Shown: piece after piece, positions 16,891-25,867 of the stretch | How the letters are laid out: each line of letters begins with the position of its first letter | Position numbering within the stretch: position 1 is the stretch's first letter | Source of the DNA: Gammaproteobacteria bacterium UBA7310 | GTDB taxonomy: Bacteria; Pseudomonadota; Gammaproteobacteria; Pseudomonadales; Ketobacteraceae | DNA: 64,000 nt | Direction of reading: 5' to 3' | Assembly (NCBI GenBank): GCA_002471665.1 | Contig: DKQK01000025.1 | Location: forward strand, 218,920-282,919 | The notes under the pieces: generated by a model | Databases searched by the model: none | Told to the model about the DNA's origin: nothing | Seen by the model: the letters and a program-made list of their open reading frames with translations, nothing else | Translations under genes and position numbers: made by a program

Positions 16891-17316
16891 ATGAGCGAGT
16901 TTTCTGATCGCGTTAAAACGCAACTGGAACAATTCAATGCATCTGTTGATCAAGTGATCAACGCCTATCGCGGTCTTTATGTGAAGATCAAGGAAGAAAG
17001 CAATAAACAGTTTGACGAGCTGGTAAAGACCGGTGAAGCACAATTGAAAGCTGAAGAATCCTTTTTGGAACAGCTTAAGAAAGACGTTACAGCCCCTTTT
17101 GACGACGTCAAGAGCAGCCTGGATCAACTGAAAAATGCTTCAGTTGGCCTGGTGATCAAAGCGCGCAACAGCGGCGAGAGCTACTTTGAAGAGCTGGTAG
17201 AGCTTGGCCATTCAAAGGTAGACGAAGTTTCCGAATCCGCTAAGGAAGTCAAAGCGGAAGTAAAGAAAAAGGTAAAAGCAGCAAAAAAGCCTGAAGCGGC
17301 CGAAGCTGACGAGTAA
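16891..17316 (+). CDS. phasin family / granule-associated coiled-coil protein, 141 aa
   Basis: A small amphipathic helical protein with a long coiled-coil middle and a Lys/Ala-rich tail (KKKVKAAKKPEAAEADE), like PhaF/PhaI-type phasins that coat polyhydroxyalkanoate or lipid inclusions. The start was set at the ATG at 16891, which has GAGGG nine bases upstream; an in-frame ATG at 16876 lacks a ribosome site. It has its own terminator. No PHA synthase is present in the window, so the granule type is open; wax ester or triacylglycerol bodies are also possible in hydrocarbon degraders. The desaturase gene lies next door. Confidence 0.72.
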   Translation: MSEFSDRVKTQLEQFNASVDQVINAYRGLYVKIKEESNKQFDELVKTGEAQLKAEESFLEQLKKDVTAPFDDVKSSLDQLKNASVGLVIKARNSGESYFEELVELGHSKVDEVSESAKEVKAEVKKKVKAAKKPEAAEADE

Positions 17317-17349
17317 TCGGCCACTTACATACTGTATTTACCCTACTTT

Positions 17350-17376
17350 AAGGCGGCATCATGCCGCCTTTTTTAT
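17350..17376 (+). terminator. terminator of the phasin gene
   Basis: AAGGCGGCAT-C-ATGCCGCCTT is a perfect dyad followed by a run of T, 33 bases after the phasin stop. Confidence 0.85.
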
Positions 17377-17504
17377 GTAATATACCTACCAGTTGATTTA
17401 AGTTAGAATCACATCTCATATTTGGTGATCAATATACTTTTCGATCCACCGAAAGCTATACTGTCAACATTCATAACAAAACCCGTTCAGCGAGAAAGTA
17501 GTGC

Positions 17505-18692
17505 ATGCCAGAGTCCAATAAGGCAATCAAAGAAAACCCTCCCATTAACTGGGCCCCCACCCTGATTTTTTCTCTCACGTTCCTGGTCGCCGTCACCGCC
17601 GTACCCGTGTACGGAATTATGGTGGGTTATGATGCCGTGGAGTGGACTGTATTTACCCTGATGCTGGCTTTCTGCGGCCTGTCAATCACGGGTGGCTACC
17701 ACCGTCTCTGGTCGCATCGGGCCTATGATGCCAACCCCGTAGTGCGGGCATTTTTTGCCTTCTGGGGAGCCTGCGCCCTGCAGAACACCATTCTGATCTG
17801 GTGTTCTGGGCATCGTAAGCATCACCGCTATGTGGATGACGTAGACCACGACCCCTACTCCATTAACCGCGGCCTCTGGTTTGCTCATATTGGGTGGATG
17901 CTGCGCAACTATAAGAGTGGCGAAGTCGACCTCAATAACACCCAGGATTTACAGCGGGACAACATCGTAATGTTTCAGCATAAATATTACGTTCCGCTGG
18001 TGGTGCTCTCCAACGTTGGGGTGCCACTGCTGCTGGGTTACCTGAATGGAAATATTCTGGGAATGCTTCTGCTGGCCGGCGTTCTGCGGCTGGTGATCAG
18101 CCATCATGTGACCTTCTTTATCAACAGCCTGTGTCACGCCTGGGGCAAACAACCCTACACCAACACCAATACCGCCAAGGATAACTTCATGTTGGCATTG
18201 TTCACCTACGGTGAGGGCTATCATAATTTCCACCACTATTTTCAAACCGATTACCGCAACGGTGTACGCTGGTGGCAGTTTGATCCAACGAAATGGATGA
18301 TCTCTTGCCTATCCTGGCTTGGCCTTGCCAGCAACCTGAAACGGGTACCCAGTTTCAAAATTCAGGAAGCCATGCTGCAGATGCAATTCGAAAAGGCCCG
18401 TAAGCAGCTGAGCCTGAGCCGCCTGCCCAAACCCAATGTAGAAGCACTGCGTCAAACGCTGGAAACAGAATACCAGCAGTTTATGGACACCATGGCAGAG
18501 TGGAAAGAATTGCGTGGCCAGTGGGTGCAGCAAAAACGCGATGCTTTTGAAGAAAAGAAGCAGGAACTGCAGGCAAAATGGCAACATGCCACCATTCGCA
18601 CCCGCTTTAAAGAAATGGAATACATGCTGAAAATGCAGCGCAAACGAATTCAGGTGTTCAATCTGAATTTTGCAACCGTCAGTGCAGCCTGA
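17505..18692 (+). CDS. acyl-CoA delta-9 fatty acid desaturase, DesB-like, 395 aa
   Basis: A membrane di-iron desaturase that introduces a double bond into saturated acyl-CoA. Three histidine boxes are visible: HRLWSHR (residues 66-72), HRKHHR (103-108) and YHNFHH (about 238). Hydrophobic spans lie at about 17-40, 45-65, 80-100 and 160-195. After residue 285 comes a roughly 100-residue charged helical tail. The total length equals that of Pseudomonas DesB (394, from memory), so the tail is family-typical. It should sit in the inner membrane with its active site in the cytosol. It is monocistronic, with a hairpin terminator behind it. No desT-like regulator is adjacent. Confidence 0.88.
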   Translation: MPESNKAIKENPPINWAPTLIFSLTFLVAVTAVPVYGIMVGYDAVEWTVFTLMLAFCGLSITGGYHRLWSHRAYDANPVVRAFFAFWGACALQNTILIWCSGHRKHHRYVDDVDHDPYSINRGLWFAHIGWMLRNYKSGEVDLNNTQDLQRDNIVMFQHKYYVPLVVLSNVGVPLLLGYLNGNILGMLLLAGVLRLVISHHVTFFINSLCHAWGKQPYTNTNTAKDNFMLALFTYGEGYHNFHHYFQTDYRNGVRWWQFDPTKWMISCLSWLGLASNLKRVPSFKIQEAMLQMQFEKARKQLSLSRLPKPNVEALRQTLETEYQQFMDTMAEWKELRGQWVQQKRDAFEEKKQELQAKWQHATIRTRFKEMEYMLKMQRKRIQVFNLNFATVSAA

Positions 18693-18704
18693 CATTACAG
18701 CAGA

Positions 18705-18738
18705 ATAAAAAAGGCCGGGGATCACCGGCCTTTTTTAT
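18705..18738. terminator. bidirectional terminator between desaturase and thiolase
   Basis: ATAAAAAAGGCCGG-GGATCA-CCGGCCTTTTTTAT is a perfect 14-bp dyad between the convergent desaturase (stop 18692) and thiolase (stop 18765). Confidence 0.9.
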
Positions 18739-18764
18739 CATCAGCGCACTGCTTTGTTACACCA

Positions 18765-19952
18765 TTAGGCCACCTCAAACAATCCGGCCGCACCCATGCC
18801 TCCACCAATGCACATGGTTACCACAACAAACTTGGCGCCACGACGCTTACCTTCTATTAAAGCATGTCCAACCATCCGCGCACCGGACATGCCATAGGGG
18901 TGACCAATAGAGATGGCGCCGCCGTTGACATTGTACAGCTCCGGATCAATACCCAGATAATCCCGGCAGTACAGGGTTTGCACCGCAAACGCCTCGTTCA
19001 GTTCCCATAGCCCTATGTCATTGATGCTCAAACCATGCTGCTTCAGCAACTTCGGAATAGCGTAAACGGGGCCGATTCCCATCTCTTCAGGGGCATTACC
19101 GGCAACGGCCATGCCGCGGTAAATACCAAGCGGTGCAATGCCACGCCGCTCGGCCAGCTTCGAATCCATCAACACACAGGCCGATGCACCATCGGATAAT
19201 TGACTGGCGTTACCGGCCGTGATCACACCGCCTTCTACCACGGGCTTCAGTCCAGCCAGCGATTCATAAGTGGTACCGGGGCGATTACCTTCATCTTTGC
19301 TCAGCGTAACCTCTTCATAGGTTACTGCCTTTGTCTCTTTATCGAACACGGCTTTGGTGGCGGATACCGGCACTATTTCGTCATCGAATTTACCCGCGTC
19401 CTGAGCCGCTGCCGTTCGTTGCTGGGACAGCAACGCATACTGATCCTGCGCCTCACGGCTGACGTTGTATTTTCTGGCAACGTTTTCGGCAGTCAGCAGC
19501 ATGGGCATGTAGGCATGTTCAGCTCTGGCAATCACATTGGGGTCTTCCTCGGCCTTGGCCCACTCAAAGTATTTGTTCTGTACCGCACTGATGTTCTCCT
19601 GACCCCCGGCGACGCAAACCGGCATGCCGTCCACCATAATTTGTTTGGCTGCAGTGGCAATGGCCATCAATCCAGAGGAGCACTGACGATCCATGGTTTG
19701 GGCTGACACAGACACGGGCAACCCCGCCGCCAAGGTTGCGGTGCGGGCGACATTGGTGCCCGCTGTGCCTGCCGTGAGCACGGCTCCGATCACAACATCC
19801 TCGATTTCGCCAGGCTCAACACCACTGCGCTCAACCGCATGCCGGATGGCATGGCCCATCATCGTGGGTGATTTAATATTGTTGAGCGCCCCGCGGTAGG
19901 CACGGCCGATGGGTGTACGGGCGGTTGAAACAATAACGGCTTCTTTATTCAT
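18765..19952 (-). CDS. acetyl-CoA C-acyltransferase (thiolase), 395 aa
   Basis: Cleaves 3-ketoacyl-CoA to acetyl-CoA, or condenses two acetyl-CoA. The acyl-accepting Cys is in MDRQCSSG (residue 91), the base His in ISIGHPYGMSG, and the second Cys in CIGGGMGAAG near the end. The length is typical. The start was set at ATG 19952 (MNKEAVIVSTART) behind AGAGGA; eleven upstream residues in frame are not thiolase-like. It stands alone without a fadB partner, so whether it is degradative or biosynthetic is open. Confidence 0.9.
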   Translation of the reverse strand: MNKEAVIVSTARTPIGRAYRGALNNIKSPTMMGHAIRHAVERSGVEPGEIEDVVIGAVLTAGTAGTNVARTATLAAGLPVSVSAQTMDRQCSSGLMAIATAAKQIMVDGMPVCVAGGQENISAVQNKYFEWAKAEEDPNVIARAEHAYMPMLLTAENVARKYNVSREAQDQYALLSQQRTAAAQDAGKFDDEIVPVSATKAVFDKETKAVTYEEVTLSKDEGNRPGTTYESLAGLKPVVEGGVITAGNASQLSDGASACVLMDSKLAERRGIAPLGIYRGMAVAGNAPEEMGIGPVYAIPKLLKQHGLSINDIGLWELNEAFAVQTLYCRDYLGIDPELYNVNGGAISIGHPYGMSGARMVGHALIEGKRRGAKFVVVTMCIGGGMGAAGLFEVA

Positions 19953-20130
19953 GGGGTTGAATCCTCTTGACTGCGAAACGCACATTCTAATCAGTCACTC
20001 GCCAGCGTGTTGCCATATGTACCGCGCTGAAGTGGCCAAACCGGTGATTAAGCGGGTCTTCACGCCGCGTTCACAAGCACTAGGTTAGCCTCTATCCCCA
20101 ACAAACACTAAATGAAATCGAGGCTAGATT

Positions 20131-20664
20131 ATGTCCCTGCGCAACGTGAAAAACCTGGTAATACTCTCTATCGCCACTCTACTGGCCGGCTGCAATACAA
20201 CAACGGTCCCCTACGTCGATATTGAACGTTATATGGGACTTTGGTATCAGATTTCCGCCTACGAAACCTCGTTCAATGCAGGGCTGGTGGGTGTTACAGC
20301 AGAATATACTCTACTGGCAGACGGCAGTGTTCAGGTTTACAACAAAGGCTTCAAAGAAACTCTAGGGGGCCCTATTGATGAAATTCTGGGCAACGCGGTG
20401 GTGGTGGACGAAGCAAGCAATGCGCGGTTGAAGGTCAGTTTCCCGGGTGTGCCCAATTTCCCCTGGGCAAACTATCTGATTGTGGTGCTGGATTCCGAGA
20501 ACTATCAGTACGCCGTGGTAACAGATCCCCTGTGCTACACATTATTCGTGCTGAGCCGTACTCCTCAGCTACCTGCAGAAACCTATTCGATGATTCTTGG
20601 ACAATTGCAGGATCAGGGTATAAACACCGATAAATTGTTGCTTACCCCACAGCCGGCATTCTAA
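20131..20664 (+). CDS. lipocalin family lipoprotein (Blc-like), 177 aa
   Basis: A lipoprotein signal with lipobox LLAGC (Cys at residue 21) is followed by the lipocalin signature GLWYQIS and beta-strand-rich sequence. It resembles E. coli Blc, an outer-membrane lipocalin that binds lysophospholipids or fatty acids. Two further cysteines are absent apart from one in DPLCYTLF. The residues after the lipobox Cys are Asn-Thr-Thr, with no Asp at +2, so outer-membrane sorting is expected. It is monocistronic; no clear terminator was found. Confidence 0.85.
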   Translation: MSLRNVKNLVILSIATLLAGCNTTTVPYVDIERYMGLWYQISAYETSFNAGLVGVTAEYTLLADGSVQVYNKGFKETLGGPIDEILGNAVVVDEASNARLKVSFPGVPNFPWANYLIVVLDSENYQYAVVTDPLCYTLFVLSRTPQLPAETYSMILGQLQDQGINTDKLLLTPQPAF

Positions 20665-20842
20665 GGCTGGGCATTCATCGATCTGAATTTTCACTGCAAG
20701 TGGGCATGTTTGAGACCGCAATTGGACTACGGCATAAAATAAGATTTTCAGAGTTGAGGAGCTGCCTTGCTTCACATGAAGATGAAAGAGGAGCTGAGGA
20801 CAGGTCTGGATGATCGGCACCTAGATTGGCGGAGTAAGGGAA

Positions 20843-20919
20843 TGGTCGGGACGGCAGGATTTGAACCTACGACCACCACACCCCCAGTGTGGTGCGCTAC
20901 CAGACTGCGCTACGCCCCG
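20843..20919 (-). tRNA. tRNA-Pro (anticodon GGG)
   Basis: 77 bases on the minus strand. The acceptor begins CGGGGCG, the anticodon loop CTGGGGG sits in a CCACA/TGTGG stem, GGTTCAAATCC is in the T arm, and CCA is encoded. It lies just after merR on the same strand, a common neighbour of the ihfA-merR block. Confidence 0.95.
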
Positions 20920-21025
20920 ATTCTCTGCTATTTCAAGGGGTTAGACTTGCGCCCCACCCCGGAGAGAGGACGCAAATAATACAGGATTCGAGGTAATTAT
21001 CAAACTTTTTTTAACACTGTAGAGG

Positions 21026-21385
21026 TTAGTGATCCTTAAGAACCAATAACACTTCTTCAAGTTCTGTAATCATCTGCCGGATCAACTGAGAAGACTTGGT
21101 GACATCTTCCTGGGCGTCATCTCCGGTCAGCTTCAGGCGTGCCCCACCAATGGTGTAGCCCTGATCATAAAGCAAACTGCGAATTTGCCGGATCATGATC
21201 ACATCCTGGCGCTGGTAATAACGACGATTACCCCGCCTTTTCACGGGTTTCAGTTGGGTAAATTCCTGTTCCCAGTAACGTAAAACGTGCGGTTTTACAT
21301 CACAAAGTTCGCTCACTTCCCCAATGGTAAAATAGCGTTTTCCCGGTATCGCTGGCAGTTCGTTATTGTTGCTTGGTTCCAGCAT
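21026..21385 (-). CDS. MerR family transcriptional regulator, 119 aa
   Basis: A winged helix-turn-helix at residues 17-85 (YFTIGEVSELCDVKPHVLRYWEQEF, location only), followed by a helical dimer segment ending EELEEVLLVLKDH-like. It is short, with no cysteine-rich effector domain, so it is not a metal sensor of the MerR/CueR kind. It is encoded directly after ihfA and overlaps its end by 23 bases, an arrangement conserved in pseudomonads and many other gammaproteobacteria. The target is unknown. Confidence 0.88.
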   Translation of the reverse strand: MLEPSNNNELPAIPGKRYFTIGEVSELCDVKPHVLRYWEQEFTQLKPVKRRGNRRYYQRQDVIMIRQIRSLLYDQGYTIGGARLKLTGDDAQEDVTKSSQLIRQMITELEEVLLVLKDH

Positions 21386-21668
21386 AGGCTTCCACTCGTT
21401 GCTTCAACTTCTGGCCAGGGCGAAACGTCACCACGCGACGAGCGGAAATTGGAATCTCTTCACCGGTTTTCGGGTTCCTACCTGGCCTTTCACGCTTGTT
21501 GCGTAAATCAAAATTACCAAACCCGGAAAGTTTCACATGCTCGTTTGATTCAAGCGAGGATCGAATTTCTTCGAAAAACAGTTCCACCATTTCCTTGGCT
21601 TCCCGCTTGTTCAACCCAAGTTCTTCGAATAGCTTTTCAGCTAAGTCAGCCTTGGTTAACGCACCCAT
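21363..21668 (-). CDS. ihfA: integration host factor alpha subunit, 101 aa
   Basis: A DNA-bending protein that forms a heterodimer with IhfB (encoded at about 37 kb in this window). Motifs are GALTKADLAEKLFEELGL at the start, and the beta-arm with RNPKTGEEIPI and VVTFRPGQKLK. The length is standard. It starts 2 bases after the pheT stop with a strong GAGGGAAT ribosome site, so it belongs to the pheST operon as in E. coli. Confidence 0.97.
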   Translation of the reverse strand: MGALTKADLAEKLFEELGLNKREAKEMVELFFEEIRSSLESNEHVKLSGFGNFDLRNKRERPGRNPKTGEEIPISARRVVTFRPGQKLKQRVEAYAGTKQQ

Positions 21669-21670
21669 CC

Positions 21671-24049
21671 TTATTCCCTCAATGTGACATTGAACGTTTC
21701 TTTTAAGGACGTAACCACTTTCTCCGCCAGCGGATTAATGTCTTCGTCCTGTAAGGTCCGAGCCGAGTCCTGCAGGGTTATGCCAAAGGCGATACTCTTT
21801 TTACCCGCCTCCAGGTTGTCGCCCTGATAGACATCGAACAGCACGAGATCGGTCAATAAAGAACCGGCTGTTTCGCGCACATTTTTCAGTATAGCTGCTG
21901 CTGAAATCTTTTCATCAACTATTACTGCAAAATCGCGCCTAACTTCCGGATATTTCGACAATTCTTTGAACTGGGGCAAGCTTCTTTGACGAATCCGAGG
22001 CAAAACTAATTCAAATAGGAAGACTTTCTGACTGATGCCCAGCGTTTTCTGCAGCCCCGGATGAAGAGCACCCACAAATCCCACATGGTCTTCTCCCCGC
22101 TTGATGACGGCGGTTTGCCCGGGGTGCAATGCGTCATGTTGGGCTGACTCAAAGTGGTAACAGTCTGTGCCACCACTGAGCGCCAGCAATGCTTCCACAT
22201 CGCCTTTAATGTCATAAAAGTCAACGGGGCGGACTTTGCCAAACCAATCCTCTTGACCAATACCACCACTAATCAGCCCGGCTATGTGATCCACTTGATT
22301 CAAGCCGTCCCCCTGCTTGAGGAAAGTCAGGCCGGATTCAAACAGGCGCAGGCGATACTGCTGACGGTTGAGATTATGAGTGGCTGTTTTCAGCAGGCCG
22401 GCCCACAAGGTGGTGCGCATTTCTGACATATCAGCGGAAATGGGATTGGCCAAACTCACTGAAGCCTGATCCGGGGTCAGTAGCTCAATGAATTTTTTAT
22501 CAACAAAACTATAGGTGATGACCTCTTGATAATCCCGGTCCACCAGGACCTGCTTAAGCTGGGACACGGACAGCATGGCTTCTTCACGCTTCGGCGCCAG
22601 GCCTTCCAGAATCGGTAGTGTGGTGGGCAGGTTATTGTAGCCATAGACCCGCCCCAACTCTTCTATGAGATCCACCTCAAGTCGGATATCAAAACGATAA
22701 CTGGGGGGTACAATGTGCCAGCCAATGTTGGTGGATACTATATCCATTCCCAGCCGCCCGAGAATGTCCTCCACGTCGATATCCGGGATTTCACACCCCA
22801 AAATACGCTCGATGCGCTCTCGACGCAGCTCAATGGATGGCAAATGAGGCAATGCTTCCGTGCTTAATTCCTCGATCACCGGGCCCGCATCACCGCCGAC
22901 GATTTCCAATAGCAAAGCGGTGGCACGCTCCATTGCATGTCGCTGCAACTCGAAATCCACTCCTCGTTCAAAACGATGGGACGAGTCAGTATGCAAACCA
23001 TAGCGGCGGGCTTTACCGGCAATGGCAATGGGATCAAAGAACGCACTTTCGAGGAACAGGTCCACGGTATCGGGACTGACACCTGAAGCTTCTCCCCCCA
23101 TCACACCGGCCATGGCCAGAGGGCCGGACTGATCAGCAATCAACAGTGTATCCTCGCTCAGTGTGAGCTCCTGACCGTCCAGCAGCGTCAGCGTTTCACC
23201 CGGTGTTGCCAAGCGCACGCAGATGCCCCCCTGAATCCGGTTCAGATCGAACGCGTGCATTGGCTGACCCAACTCGAGCAGCACATAATTAGTCACGTCC
23301 ACCACAGGATCGATGGAGCGGATACCACTGCGGCGCAGTCGTTCCACCATCCACACCGGGGTTGGCCGGCCTAGATCCACTCCACGAATCACCCTGCCCA
23401 CATAACGGGGGCACTGCGCCTTGGCTTCGATGTTAACCGGGAATCGATCTGATATGGTTTGCGCGACATCAGGACAGTGCACCTGGTTAACGGATTCCCG
23501 GTTCAGTACACCCACCTCACGGGCCAGGCCGGCGATACCCAGGCAGTCACCACGATTGGGCGTAAGATCCACTTCAATGGCCACATCATCCAGGGCCAGA
23601 TACTCGCGAATGTTGACACCCACCGGTGCATCCAATGGCAATTCCATCAAACCATCGGATGACTCAGCCATGCCCAGCTCCTGCTCGGCGCAGAGCATGC
23701 CAAAAGACTCAACGCCCCGCAACTTAGCCTTTTTGATTTTAAAATCACCGGGCAGCACCGCACCGACCCGGGCACAGGGCACCTTGATACCCGGCCGCGC
23801 GTTAGCGGCACCGCACACAACCTGCAGCGGCTCACCTTCACCCACTTCCACGGTGCAAACCTGAAGCTTGCCGGCATCGGGATGCGGCTCCGCCCGAATG
23901 ATTTCAGCCACAACCACCCCGCTGAACTCACCCGCAACGGCTTCCACGCTGTCCACTTCCAGACCGGCCATGGTGATCTGAGCAACCAATTCCTCTGTAC
24001 CAAGGGCCGGGTTAACCCATTTACGAAGCCATTTCTCACTGAAGCGCAT
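21671..24049 (-). CDS. pheT: phenylalanyl-tRNA synthetase beta subunit, 792 aa
   Basis: Large subunit of the alpha2beta2 enzyme that charges tRNA-Phe. Domains in order: a tRNA-binding OB domain (about residues 40-150), B3/B4 editing core (about 210-380), B5 (about 400-475), catalytic-like core, and the C-terminal anticodon-binding ferredoxin fold (about 700-792). The length is typical. It lies 51 bases after pheS and is tightly joined to ihfA. Confidence 0.97.
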   Translation of the reverse strand: MRFSEKWLRKWVNPALGTEELVAQITMAGLEVDSVEAVAGEFSGVVVAEIIRAEPHPDAGKLQVCTVEVGEGEPLQVVCGAANARPGIKVPCARVGAVLPGDFKIKKAKLRGVESFGMLCAEQELGMAESSDGLMELPLDAPVGVNIREYLALDDVAIEVDLTPNRGDCLGIAGLAREVGVLNRESVNQVHCPDVAQTISDRFPVNIEAKAQCPRYVGRVIRGVDLGRPTPVWMVERLRRSGIRSIDPVVDVTNYVLLELGQPMHAFDLNRIQGGICVRLATPGETLTLLDGQELTLSEDTLLIADQSGPLAMAGVMGGEASGVSPDTVDLFLESAFFDPIAIAGKARRYGLHTDSSHRFERGVDFELQRHAMERATALLLEIVGGDAGPVIEELSTEALPHLPSIELRRERIERILGCEIPDIDVEDILGRLGMDIVSTNIGWHIVPPSYRFDIRLEVDLIEELGRVYGYNNLPTTLPILEGLAPKREEAMLSVSQLKQVLVDRDYQEVITYSFVDKKFIELLTPDQASVSLANPISADMSEMRTTLWAGLLKTATHNLNRQQYRLRLFESGLTFLKQGDGLNQVDHIAGLISGGIGQEDWFGKVRPVDFYDIKGDVEALLALSGGTDCYHFESAQHDALHPGQTAVIKRGEDHVGFVGALHPGLQKTLGISQKVFLFELVLPRIRQRSLPQFKELSKYPEVRRDFAVIVDEKISAAAILKNVRETAGSLLTDLVLFDVYQGDNLEAGKKSIAFGITLQDSARTLQDEDINPLAEKVVTSLKETFNVTLRE

Positions 24050-24100
24050 GTTCTATTCCCCTAAATTCTGTTTCGATATTCGCTATATGGCAGGCAAAAA

Positions 24101-25117
24101 CTACTGAAATTGCCGCAGAAATTTCAGATCGTTCTCAAAGAACAAACGCAAGTCATTCACGCCATAACGCAGCATGGTGAGACGCTCCACTCCCATACCA
24201 AAAGCAAACCCGGTGTATTTCTCAGAGTCCACATTCACGTGCTCGAATACCTTTGGGTGCACCATGCCGCACCCCAGTATTTCCAGCCAACCGGTATGGC
24301 TGCAGACCCGGCACCCGCGGCCGTCACACATGACACACTGAATGTCCATTTCGGCGCTGGGTTCGGTAAAAGGAAAATAAGAGGGACGGAATCGCACATC
24401 CAGGTCTTTTTCAAAGAAATCGCGCAGAAACTCCGCCAGAATGCCTTTCAGGTCCGCAAACGTGATATCCGTATCCACCAACAGACCTTCCACCTGGTGG
24501 AACATTGGGGTGTGGGTCAAATCCGAATCACAACGATACACCCGCCCCGGACAGATAATGCGATAAGGCGCCTCAGTGCTTTCCATCGTGCGCACCTGTA
24601 CCGGCGAGGTGTGGGTGCGCAGCAACGTACCGGCATCAAAATAGAAGGTATCGTGCATGGCCCGCGCCGGGTGATGACCGGGAATATTCAGAGCCTCAAA
24701 ATTATGGAAATCGTCTTCGATCTCGGGGCCCTCTACCACCTGGAAACCCATGCTGGCAAAAAACGTTTCTATGCGCTGCAGGGTGCGGGTAACCGGATGC
24801 AAGCCACCCACGGCTCCATTGCGACCGGCAAGGGTCACGTCTATGGACTCACTGGCCAACTGCTGCTGCATGGCCTGATCCTGCAGAAACGCCTGACGGT
24901 CCTTGATCGCCTCCTGCACCTGCTCCTTCACCCTGTTGATGTCAGCACCCGCCGCCTTACGCTCTTCCGGCGCCAGCTTGCCCAGTGTTTTCAGTTGCCC
25001 CGTGATTTCGCCTTTCTTGCCCAGGTAATGAACCCTGACCTGATCCAGGCCGGCAACGGATTCGGCATTTGCCACTGCAGCCAATGCTTGTTGAAGAATA
25101 CTTTGCAGGTTTTCCAT
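24101..25117 (-). CDS. pheS: phenylalanyl-tRNA synthetase alpha subunit, 338 aa
   Basis: The catalytic subunit. A coiled-coil N-terminus (residues 1-85) is followed by a class II core with HPVTRTLQRIETFF, TSPVQVRTME and a C-terminal GMGVERLTMLRYG motif 3. The length is typical. A strong hairpin with a T-rich tail lies between rplT and pheS and could attenuate transcription into pheST. Confidence 0.97.
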   Translation of the reverse strand: MENLQSILQQALAAVANAESVAGLDQVRVHYLGKKGEITGQLKTLGKLAPEERKAAGADINRVKEQVQEAIKDRQAFLQDQAMQQQLASESIDVTLAGRNGAVGGLHPVTRTLQRIETFFASMGFQVVEGPEIEDDFHNFEALNIPGHHPARAMHDTFYFDAGTLLRTHTSPVQVRTMESTEAPYRIICPGRVYRCDSDLTHTPMFHQVEGLLVDTDITFADLKGILAEFLRDFFEKDLDVRFRPSYFPFTEPSAEMDIQCVMCDGRGCRVCSHTGWLEILGCGMVHPKVFEHVNVDSEKYTGFAFGMGVERLTMLRYGVNDLRLFFENDLKFLRQFQ

Positions 25118-25138
25118 GGTGATTCCGCTTTGAATTCG

Positions 25139-25173
25139 AAAAATAAAAAGGGGAAGAGCCTGAGCCCTTCCCC
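25139..25173 (-). terminator. terminator or attenuator between rplT and pheS
   Basis: On the minus strand GGGGAAGGGCTCAGGCTCTTCCCC (bases 25173 to 25150; only its arms GGGGAAG and CTTCCCC matter) is followed by TTTTTATTTTT. It separates the infC-rpmI-rplT unit from pheST and sits 33 bases upstream of the pheS start. In E. coli this spot holds the pheM attenuator. No obvious Phe-rich leader peptide was found here, so partial termination is the safer reading. Confidence 0.75.
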
Positions 25174-25224
25174 TATTCTATGCTTGATTTGTCACCAGAG
25201 TGTGACGGCGACAGATCGCGACGC

Positions 25225-25584
25225 TTAGTTGGAAAGACTGGCCTTAGCCTTCTCTGCCAACGCGGTAAAGGTCGCTTGGTCGTGCACAGCGATGTCGGCC
25301 AGAATCTTACGATCCACTTCGACAGATGCTTTTTTCAGACCATTGATGAAGCGGCTGTAGGACAGGCCGTTCATGCGGGCAGCTGCGTTGATACGGGTAA
25401 TCCACAACTGACGGAACTGACGCTTACGCTGGCGACGGTCACGATACGCATATTGGCCGGCCTTGGTTACCGCTTGCTTGGCTACACGCAATACGCGCGA
25501 GCGGGCACCGTAATAACCTTTGGCCTGCTTCAGAATTTTCTTGTGACGGCGAGATGCGGTTACACCGCGTTTTACTCTTGGCAT
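25225..25584 (-). CDS. rplT: 50S ribosomal protein L20, 119 aa
   Basis: A large-subunit assembly protein and known autogenous repressor of the rpmI-rplT mRNA in E. coli. It is highly basic (PRVKRGVTASRRHKKILKQA, YAYRDRRQRKRQFRQLW) and of standard length. A perfect GGAGG lies before the ATG. It follows rpmI by 30 bases. Confidence 0.98.
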   Translation of the reverse strand: MPRVKRGVTASRRHKKILKQAKGYYGARSRVLRVAKQAVTKAGQYAYRDRRQRKRQFRQLWITRINAAARMNGLSYSRFINGLKKASVEVDRKILADIAVHDQATFTALAEKAKASLSN

Positions 25585-25614
25585 TGTTTAAACCTCCAAA
25601 TTCCTAATCGGGCC

Positions 25615-25809
25615 TTACACGTAAGGCATCATACGTGCTACCAAAGCCACATCGGCCTTGTGCACCATGGATTTGGGTCGCAACTGACGAATTCGCTTGG
25701 AATTCTTTTTGGTCAGAATGTGACGCTTGAAGGCTTGTTTACGCTTGAAACCGTTGGCGGTTTTTTTAAAACGCTTGGCAGCCCCACGGTTTGTTTTCAT
25801 CTTAGGCAT
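25615..25809 (-). CDS. rpmI: 50S ribosomal protein L35, 64 aa
   Basis: A short basic ribosomal protein (MPKMKTNRGAAKRFK, KRKQAFKRHILTKK). The length is exactly standard. GGAG lies before the ATG. It is cotranscribed with infC and rplT. Confidence 0.98.
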   Translation of the reverse strand: MPKMKTNRGAAKRFKKTANGFKRKQAFKRHILTKKNSKRIRQLRPKSMVHKADVALVARMMPYV

Positions 25810-25867
25810 TTTACGCTCCGCATTGTTTTCACAATGTTTTAAAGTTTAATAAGCAAACCGACATGGT

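Noticed and set aside
24110..25228. 372-codon plus-strand open frame across pheS
   Set aside because: It runs antisense to the complete, recognisable pheS gene, and its product has no family character (rich in His, Gln and Arg).
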